In this document: piece after piece, positions 22,755 to 32,200 of the stretch | How the letters are laid out: each line of letters begins with the position of its first letter | Numbering within the stretch: the first letter of the stretch is position 1 | From: Corythoichthys intestinalis | Lineage: Eukaryota; Chordata; Actinopteri; Syngnathiformes; Syngnathidae | Assembly (NCBI RefSeq): GCF_030265065.1 | Contig: NC_080396.1 | Coordinates: 52,875,501-52,939,500 of the forward strand | Reading direction: 5' to 3' | DNA length: 64,000 bases | Program-made: the position numbers and the translations under genes | Notes under the pieces: generated by a model | The model's input: the letters and a program-made list of their open reading frames with translations, nothing else | What the model was told of the DNA's origin: nothing | The model's database searches: none

Positions 22755-24542
22755 CTGGAATTGCACACAAGAATAGCAATAAATCTTAATCGTGAGACCC
22801 CCTAGTATTTTCAAATTGTCATTAGAAGAGTCGTCAACTAGGCAATACATGTACACGCATCCCATTTAAGTATTTGTACCCCCTTTAGTGACCACACAAT
22901 AAAAGATTCCCTCATTATCAATATTTAAAGTGACCTTGTATGGGATTCCACTCCAGTTTGATGTGTAAGAGATCAAAATGAGGGTGTATGCTTGAATGAA
23001 GTTTTTTTTATTTTAATCGGTGACATTGACATCATACCACACCTTTTTATGCAAACACTGTACCACCCTCACATCCACTCACCAATGCTTAGTCGAGGTA
23101 TGAAAATGAACACTTACCACACAAACACAACCTATCTCCCACAGCCAATCAGACCAAACAGTTTAAATGTAAATATTCATTCATTCATTCATTCATAAAA
23201 CATTCAAATGTGATTCAGTGAGCTAGCCTTGAAGAGCAAGACAGCCCTGGCTGATTCTGATTCATCATTCAGTACCGTCTTGACAACCTCAAGTCGTCCA
23301 GCAAGCTCTCGGCCTTCTGAGGTCAGAGCCAATCAGTGGAAAGAGGCGGGAGCTGCAGACGTGACATCACAAGGAAGCTACTATCTTGTTAAATACAATC
23401 TTCGGACATACACTAAATTCCCCCATTAAAAGAGGAGCAAAGAATGCCACTAAAAGATTTTTTGATGGGAAACCATGTCTTTACTCTTCTCCCAACCAGC
23501 ACACATTCTATGCGCCACACTTTGGCTTAGTGTGGATTTGGTCAGTAATAAGTGTGACGAGAAGACCCATCGTCCAAGGAGCAGCTGGATAATTTTACAA
23601 TGTTCCTCCCATGAATAAAGTCTCAATTGGATCTTTCCTTGATGGACTTTTGAATTATTTCCGTGGCAGATATATGGAACAGTCCGTCTGGTGTGCCAGG
23701 TTACCAGTGAGTCTTAAATTAAAAAGAATCTGGCTATTTGCAGAGGCGAGGAAAAAAAATGACCAAATGCAGTATCTTGGAAAGGGATATTCTGGAAACT
23801 TTCATTGCAGTCTTGCAAATCTGGTAAGATTACGATCACATCGAAGGTTATGAAAAATCATGTTGATAAATAATAATACAAGGTCACTAATTTGTTTCTG
23901 TAATTTGTAATTATTAGTCATTTACTTATTTATTCTCGTGATCATTATGGGCATGTCTTTCGTCAATAGAATAGCTTATTGACAATGTTGTCCACAGTTT
24001 GTATATGTGTACGTCCGTATATAAACACCAATTTGAAATATTTTCCCTGCGTGAGCGACACTATGAAATCCAAAATATTGCGGAAATTAAAAGGTGTGGT
24101 TTTGCACTGTAAGGGTTGTAACTATTATGTGATATCAACCCCCGAAAGGCTGACATCATTGTCTAATGCAAGCAAAAAACAATGTATTGATCGAGTGACA
24201 CAATTGGTCCTGCACTAGAGGGCCTCGGCCGAACACTCGGTAAAGCAAAAAGTCTAAAGAGAAAATCTACAGCTTGCAGTCCTCATTTTTGCATTGTCTG
24301 ACGATGAAGCTCACAGCTTCTGGAAGATTGACTTATACATCACGAACAGTTCAAATCTATAACCAGGCGACGTCTAGGTAAGCTTCAATTAGCAAATGCT
24401 AGCGATGTGCAGGTAATTCACTACTGATGCTTTGAAAACGCACTCAATACGTCACAACTCTTTTAGGCTAGCGCATTAGTTCCGCGTTACACATGACAAG
24501 TTATTCAAAATAATAATTTTAAAAAAATCCAAAACATCTTAC
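22755..24542. other. ncoa6 5' intron or flank
   Basis: No coding signal. A short ATTC tetranucleotide run lies at about 23173-23196. The sequence is otherwise AT-rich and not recognised. Confidence 0.5.
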
Positions 24543-24660
24543 CGCACATAGTTTTGAGAAAATAAAATCGACCTGTCGACATCTGCTAGCAACATTAGCT
24601 AACAAAACATGGGTAAGTATACAGTAGTAAGCCTGCTATGCATTTCCGGCGCGGAATTTC
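24543..24660 (-). promoter_or_regulatory. ncoa6: Candidate ncoa6 noncoding first exon and promoter
   Basis: On the minus strand CTATGTGCG is followed by the good donor GTAAGATG at 24542. About 100 bp upstream lies CGCGCCGGAAATG, with an ETS-like GGAA core and the only CpG cluster near the gene. This would supply the 5' UTR that joins the acceptor at 22755. The right limit is a guess. Confidence 0.35.
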
Positions 24661-26096
24661 AAAATAAATGGAGTTAAACATTATAGTTACATGACTCTTT
24701 GCATTTGCTTGTCATTGCAGTTATCTTTATGATATTCAAAATTTAAAAAGTCATTACAAATGAAATAATATCCATGTGTCATTGTAAAAATGATTTTAAA
24801 CAAGTTAAAATCTTATAGAACAGAAAACGACATAAATGAAATAAAGCAATACATGTAAATGTACACATGTAACAATCTCAATATTTTATCAGCATTTTTT
24901 TTTTAATTTAATTTTATTAAAGTGAAAATCACATAAAATAACACCAATGACATTTTGCACAATTTAAGATATCACCAGTGCACACAACATAGAATTTATG
25001 TTCAAGTTGTAATACACATGGTCAATGGTCATGGTTTTGAGACACTTCACCATTCAGGAGGCTGAGAAAGTACTGCAGGTGTATTACACTTTTCTGCAGG
25101 TGCGATCGCTTTTGAAGCGCTAAATAAATAACAGTGTAAAACTGAACATTTTAATTAATGAAGTTAAAATTTGTGGTTGAATGCATTGTGGGGGGAAAAA
25201 AACTGTACATCTACAGTACATACAGAAACTTGCATAAATGACATTATTCAGGTAACTTATCAGTGGGTCAGACTGCATTTAACCAAAACTACACAGTACA
25301 GTAACAAACTGAATTGTACAATTGTATTTATTTTTTACTTAGGGTAGTCTAACTGAGGCAACAATTCTGAACCACTTGGTCTTGGATATCAACTTCCTCA
25401 GCATCTATACACATACCTATAAACAGAATAGTTAAAGATTGAGGGAATCATTGTACAGCAGCAATGTTGTAGGGGTTTACAGACGTTCACGGTATCTAGG
25501 CCTATCTATAAAACTAGTCACGTGCCAAATGGCGCATTCTCTGCAGTTTAAGATGAATTCGAATGCACAGAATTTTAATAGATAACTATATTTCGCTTGT
25601 ATTAATCTCAGATACTGGGGAATGGAATCGTGCAGGGCAGAACAGCTGATATTCAACTGTAGTTAGGTTTCCATACCGTGCACCCGAATCAGACCAAAGA
25701 AAGTAAAAGCTTGTTGATCTGACGTAGATGTGTGACATAATGTCCGTGCTAGTCACTATTTATTTGCAAAACCTGCTTTCATAAATAGAATTTTTCTTTC
25801 ATATACAGTATGAACCGACAAAAATGTACCCCCCTTTGAAACATAAACTTCATGTTAATTACCAGCCTTTTTTTTCAACTGCTTCCATTAATGTTTGATA
25901 TTTTTGATTATGTGACTTAAAATAGGAGGATGGAAGCCCAACTTGTGACAAGCGAGCCAACACGGGTCTGTTTGATTGCTGTTTAAAATCATCTTTTCAA
26001 ACAGCAAGAGAAAAATCTACATTGGTTTGACCAGAAACGGTGCATTCAATTTGTTCAGTGTCCAAATAATTCAGCAGGAGTGTTTTAGGAAAACAC
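24661..26096. other. ncoa6-ggt7 intergenic interval
   Basis: AT-rich sequence without exons. It includes the presumed ggt7 3' UTR on the minus strand, next to 26096. Confidence 0.5.
25759..25764 (-). promoter_or_regulatory. ggt7: Candidate polyadenylation signal of ggt7
   Basis: Minus-strand AATAAA lies about 330 nt after the ggt7 stop codon. Further signals exist near 25330, so the used site is unknown. Confidence 0.35.
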
Positions 26097-26266
26097 TTAT
26101 GTCCTAGACATTATGAGGGCTGAGGCGTCAGCACTGCGAGGGTCCGTCACTCCAATGATAAGGTCATTTGTTCTTAGAGTGCCCTCAACCAAAGACAAAA
26201 CATTTATTCTTTCAATCTTGTGTCCTTTGGCTTCCAGCAGTTCAACATCTTCATCTAGGAATTCAG
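26097..26266 (-). CDS. ggt7: ggt7 coding exon 15 (last)
   Basis: It encodes EFLDEDVELLEAKGHKIERI, LRTNDLIIGVTDPRSADASA and LIMSRT, stop TAA at 26097-26099. The acceptor is CTCTTTTACAG. Human ends DPRSPDAAGATIL. Confidence 0.95.
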
Positions 26267-29200
26267 CTGTAAAAGAGAATAGGGTATTGGAATCCTAATA
26301 TTACTTTCAGATATCCAGTTTTAAGCAGCAATCTTACAAATAAATAGCTTATACAGTTATGACAACGGAATTAAAATGACATTTGAGGAAAGAAAATTTT
26401 ACAAAATGAATTGCTATTTTCATAGAGGGTGCAGAATGTGGTATTAATAATGAAGTAGGAATCACTTACAGTCCACTAGTAAGGTGTTTCGCTCCAACTG
26501 TGGATGGAGTCTACCAAACGCTAAACTGTCACTCATGTTTTTGCGTGAGGACAAAACATTCAGCAGCACCTTTGAAGGATAAGAAAATAACGTCAGTTTG
26601 TGAATGAAAGCACAAATGTTTCAACAAACAAATCAGAAGCCTCCTTCATGTTTTGAAATACCACAACTCATTGTGAAAATGTTGGACTTGTCATCTGAGC
26701 TAATAACCTGTGTGATGCTGCTGAGAGATTTTGCTCCGTTGGAGGATCCAACTGCAATATATGTACCGCACAGTCCGTCGGATGGCCTCACTGCAGTTGG
26801 CATCAAAAACGACAATGGTCTCTTCCCAGGTTGAAGGCTGTTATGCTAATGACATCAACAAGGTTACAGAAGAGGATAACAAACCAAAATTTGAAATCAT
26901 AAAATATAAACGTGTGCATGCATACTTACAGGGTTAGGTGTAGAGGTTTGGGTTTTATTAGGCCAAGAGAAGGCCATTATTTGGCTGTTCAAAAGGATTC
27001 CAGAAGGAGTCACTATCCGACTGCCAAATGGTTTATTTAGGGAACTAAAAGAAGAAAATGATTGATGACGAAGAAATGATTTAGTCTGTGACTGTGTTCT
27101 CTTAAAGGTCCCCTCGATCAAAATCCATTTTTCCCCTGAAAAATGAGTGTGACCTGGGTTAAGCTTGATATCAGTGCTGTTTTTCAATTTGTTGCATTAG
27201 ATAATTAAAGTCAGAAGTAGGGATGTCACGATCCGATAACGTGATTGCAAATCGGGCCGATCGCACCATTTGTCACAGGATGGGAATCTGGTCAAAAGAT
27301 TGGGTTTTTAATTTTAAAAAATATATTTATGTTTTTCTGCTTCATGCTCGTACAGCACCACTCTCTCTCATGGCAAGCAGTGCGAACCAATTGTCCAGTG
27401 CAGCTGATGTTTGGTACTTAAAAGTTAACGATAATTGACAGGTTTGTAGCTTTGACCTGGCCAGAGAAGCTTCGGTAGCTCTACGATCAAAGGTACAAAT
27501 GTTTTGATCATCGTTAAACTTGCAGCCCAGTCATAAGTGTGCTGTGGCAACTCATTGTGTAATTGAGAGGCCGTTATCAGCAGCGTAAGCATCAAAGTGT
27601 AAGTGGATTTGAGTGGGCTCACTCAATGAAGCATTTAATAAACTCAAGCATTTTTCTACGCTATTGTTGAAAAATAATTCACATTCTGAAGGTGGCACAG
27701 TGGGACAGTGGTAAACACGTCCACGTTGTAGTTCTGGGATTGTGGGTTCAATCCTGCCTTCCTGTGTGGAGTTTGCATGTTCTTCCCGTGCCTGCATGGG
27801 TTTTCTCAGGGTTCCTAATAGGTCGCAAAAAACATATGCACGGTTATACTGTTTGAACACTCCAAATTGTCTGTAGGTGTGAGTGTGAATATGTGCCCTG
27901 CGACTAACTGGCAACCTGTTTAGGGTGTACCCCGCCTTCTACCTGGAGTTAGCTGTGATAAGCTCCAGCAACCCAGCGACCCTCTTTAGCGTAAGCGGTT
28001 CAGAAGACGGATGAATTATATGAATGTTATGGAAAGTAATTAAAAGTATGACGTTAAAGGTGATGCAATGAAAAATGTGGCTGCGCTTACATTTTGATCC
28101 GGTGCACCTTAAGAAAAAAAGTTTGGCGCACCAGTGCAGCCAATGCAAAAAGTAAGTGTGGAGCCTTGGGAATATACACTCACCGGCCACTTTATTAGGT
28201 ACACCATGCTAGTAACGGGTAGGACCCCTTTTGCCTTCAGAACTGTCTCAATTCTTCGTGACATAGATTCAACAAGGTGCTGGAAGCATTCCTCAGAGAG
28301 TTTGGTCCATATTGACATGATGTCATCACACAGTTGGTGCAGATTTGTCGGCTGCACATCCATGATGCGAATCTCCCGTTCCACCACATCCTAAAGATGC
28401 TCTATTGGATTGAGATCTGGTGACTGTGGAGGCCATTTGAGTACAGTGAACTCATTGTCATGTTCAAGAAACCAGTCTGAGATTATTTCAGCTTTATGAT
28501 ATGGCGCATTATCCTGCTGAATGTAGCCATCACAAGTTGGGTACATTTTGGTCATAAAAGGATGGACATGGTCAGCAACAATACTCAGGTAGGCTGTGGT
28601 GTTCCAACGATGCTCAATTGGTACCAAGGGGCCCAAAGAGTGCCAAGAAAATATTCCCCACACCATTACACCACCACCACCAGCCTGAACCGTTGATACA
28701 AGGCAGGAATGGATCCATGCTTTCATGTTGTTGACGCCAAATTCTAACCCTACCATCCGAATGTCGCGCAGAAATCGAGACTCATCAGACCAGGCAACGT
28801 TTTTCCAATCTTCTATTGTCCAATTTCGATGAGCTTGTACAAATTGTGGCCTCAGTTTCCTGTTCTTAGCTGAAAGGAGTGGCACCCGGCGTGGTCTTCT
28901 GCTGATGTAGCCCATCTGCCTCAAAGTTCGACGTACTGTGCGTTCAGAGATGCTCTTCTGCCTACCTTGGTTGTAACGGGTGATTAATTGAGTCACCGTT
29001 GCCTTTCTATCAGCTCGAACCAGTCTGGCCATTCTCCTCTGACCTCTGGCATCAACAAGGCATTTCCACCCACAGAACTGGCGCTCACTGGATATTTTTT
29101 CTTTTTCGGACCATTCTCTGTAAACCCTAGAGATTGTTGTGCGTAAAAATCCCAGTAGATCAGCAGTTTCTGAAATACTCAGACCAGCCCTGATGGCACC

Positions 29201-32200
29201 AACAACCATTCCACGTTCAAAGTCACTCAAATCACCTTTCTTCCCCATACTGGTGCTTGGTTTGAACTGCAGGAGATTGTCTTAAACCATGTCTACATGC
29301 CTAAATATACCGAGTTGCCACCATGTGATTGGCTGATTAGAAATTAAGTGTTAACTAGCAGTTGGACAGGTGTACCTAATAAAGTGGCCGGTGAGTGTAT
29401 GTCGCAATGTTATTTTTTTTTTCAAATTTTGTTCAGGCCTATCCCAAAAAGAGCTATTCAAGTTCTCTAGTGAAAATTCTTTTAGTTTTAATATCGTAAG
29501 ATATTATTATCGCAATATATTGCAAACCCACAAAAAAAAAAAAAAAAAATCACAATGATAGTTTTGTCACTTTTTTCCAGTATCGTTCAGGTCTAATTTA
29601 TACACATATTTTTTTACTTTTCAAAGGCTAAACAGTAACAAAATAATCCAGAAATACAATGGAATTGCCAAAAATATATATGTTTTACAGTCCACAACAC
29701 TCGCAGAAAAAGCGGAAGAGGTAGTACTGTAAAAAGTACAGTACTGTTACATATTTGGAACTTATGTTCAACAACGACAACAAAAAAGTTTTTGGGTTTA
29801 TGGCATCGGGACTCGGTATCGGCAGATTCTCAAAATCAGGTGACTCGGACTCGGGTGCAAAAATATGTGATCGAGACATCCCTAGTCAGAAGTCTGGGGA
29901 TTTGAATTTCAAAGCCAAATTACCTTGCCAAATCTGATTTTAAAAAAGGACAAAAAAATAAAAACTAGTAAAACAAAATATGGTGCCTTGAACTGAAAAC
30001 AAACAAATGACCAAACATACCTTACAACTGAAACAATGTGGTCATCTGGGCCCATGACTATAACCTGGGCAGCAACTGCATCATCCTCCAAAGTAAACAA
30101 GGGTGTGTAGTGGCTGGCAGGAAAGGCCTGATTGTCGTTGATCATTTGGCGAAGCAAGGATGCCTGTTCTTTGCTTAGAGATGAGACGTGGACGGCTTTA
30201 ATTAACAAGCCTGACAGAAAACGTGCTATTTGAATGCCATGCGTACCTCAACATCTTGCTGACTATCTCTGAGATTGAAGTGTCAAATATAGGGTCTCCT
30301 AGGCCACTTGCCAGGGCCAGAGCTATTTTCACAGACTGGAAACAACAACTGACAAATGACTAAACTGTACTGTATTTTAGACAAGCTATAGTGAAAGGTC
30401 ACAATACTACCTCTGCAGTCCAGTGATAGGTGTTCTTCCTGGGCTCCTGCTTGGTGATGTTGTAACCTTCGAGAATGTTGAGGGCTGCGATCAGGCCAAT
30501 ACCTGCATGAGGCGCCGGAGCCACCATCACATGGTGTCCTTCATAAAACACCCAAAGACAAAAATGTCAAATAATAAGTTTATTGCAGGCATAACATTGG
30601 GTGGCAAACATTGAAAGAGGAAATGGGGAAGGAAACTAGTATTCACCCTGATAGTTGATATGGGCTGCTTTCTGTAGGACTGTGCTGTAGTTACCCAAGT
30701 CGTCTTCAGTGAGCACCCCATTGCTTAAATGCACCTTTAGAAATTAGTACAACAGAAACAATCCCTCTTTCAGATGAATTTTGCTCTGACTTACGATAAA
30801 AAAAATCTGAGATACAGCATTAAACTCAACTTCACAACAAGGAATAGTTTGGCATAGTGAACAAAATCTTGGGAGAAAAAAGCTGTTTGGTCAAGATAGT
30901 TTGTGTGCTGTCAAACTAGACTTAAAACAAACATAATTACATATTGTGTATTTAGAATGACCACATATTATACCTTGCCTTTAAAGTCTGCAAGCGACTT
31001 CAATACTGATGTACAATACGAAACGCTGTTGACAGCCTTAACAGGGAAAAACATTTAACTGTATTTGGCAGTGTTACATTTATTTATTTAGTTTTAGATA
31101 CCACAAATGGTGCAGCAACACATCTAGACGGGCTATATAACAATACCAGAGGTGGGAAGCTACGCATTACTGTACTTTACTTGAGTAACTTTTTGTGAAA
31201 AATGTGATTTTAAGAGTACTTTTATTAAACCGTACTTCTACTACCATAGAAAAAAATGCTACTCTTACTCTGCTACACAAGTCATTAAATTTTTCCTTTT
31301 TATTCTTCATATTCGATTTTTTTTTTTTTGCCAGGGATGCCAACAGTAGCCCAATCAATTTCACCAATGAGACATCGCAATAATAATCACATGACTCTAT
31401 TATACCAATCACACGCAAGCTTGCCGTTCTATGATCACGCCAGCCTGTTCAATCATGTGGCATCTTTAAAGCACCGTAAAAAAATGAAATATATGACATG
31501 GAGCACGGCCCTCAACCTGACCCGAAAGTGCGGATTTTAACTGCTCTCCCAGTCTTTATTTGGCACCGATTGACCACGGATAACGGAGATATGATCCTTT
31601 TAAGTTCATAATAGTTACTCTGAAGGACCTATTCACTATTCAAACTATGAACTATTTTCTCCACAAGAGGACACTCATGCTCTTTGGATGAATAATGTTT
31701 CATTTCTGTAATTTTTTCTCTTGCCGGAATCCAATGTTTTTGTTTTGTTTTTTAAATGTATTTCCTGGGCTTTATGTGGTTATGCAATTGATTATTGTAC
31801 AGTATCATTGTAACAACAGTTTATATAGATAACTGTGCTGAGAAAAAATAAACACATTTCTAAGCAGATACTCACAATGTTACTCATTACTTGAGTATTT
31901 GTTTCACCAAATACATTTTTAGTTGTACTTGAGTACATTTTTTTATATTGCTACTTTTACTTGAGTAATATTATTTTAAAGTAACGCTACTATTACTTGG
32001 GTACCATTTTTGGTTACTCTACCCACCTCTGAACAACACTCACAGGTGCATATTCTTTATCCTCGGAAAATACTGACATATACCGCAGACTATTGAGTCC
32101 CTTATAGTAGTTGAATACAATGCTTATTTGTTTGTCCGCATTAACTGCAGTTATTACCGGTCTGTCATTAGCACGTTCAATAAAGTACAATATTAAAGTG

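Larger units (their letters stand above)
27218..29884. mobile_element. Composite hAT element holding a SINE and a Tc1 copy
   Basis: Ends are TAGGGATGTCACGATC and GATCGAGACATCCCTA, with an exact 8-bp target duplication GTCAGAAG (27210-27217, 29885-29892). The 2,667-bp span contains a tRNA-type SINE (27691-28016) and a Tc1-like element (28177-29397). No hAT transposase remains, so it was non-autonomous. It lies in the ggt7 intron between exons 11 and 12, and without it that intron would be about 300 bp. Confidence 0.9.

Noticed and set aside
22926-23890. Inverted AAAGTGACCTTG-type text bounding about 1 kb upstream of ncoa6
   Set aside because: The match is short and imperfect with no target duplication; chance cannot be excluded.
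30174-30246. Alternative ggt7 exon 11 start nearer to exon 10 (acceptor at about 30211)
   Set aside because: It would leave an intron of about 35 bp and break the frame. The acceptor at 30174-30175 gives a 73-bp intron and restores MLSKEQASLLRQ.
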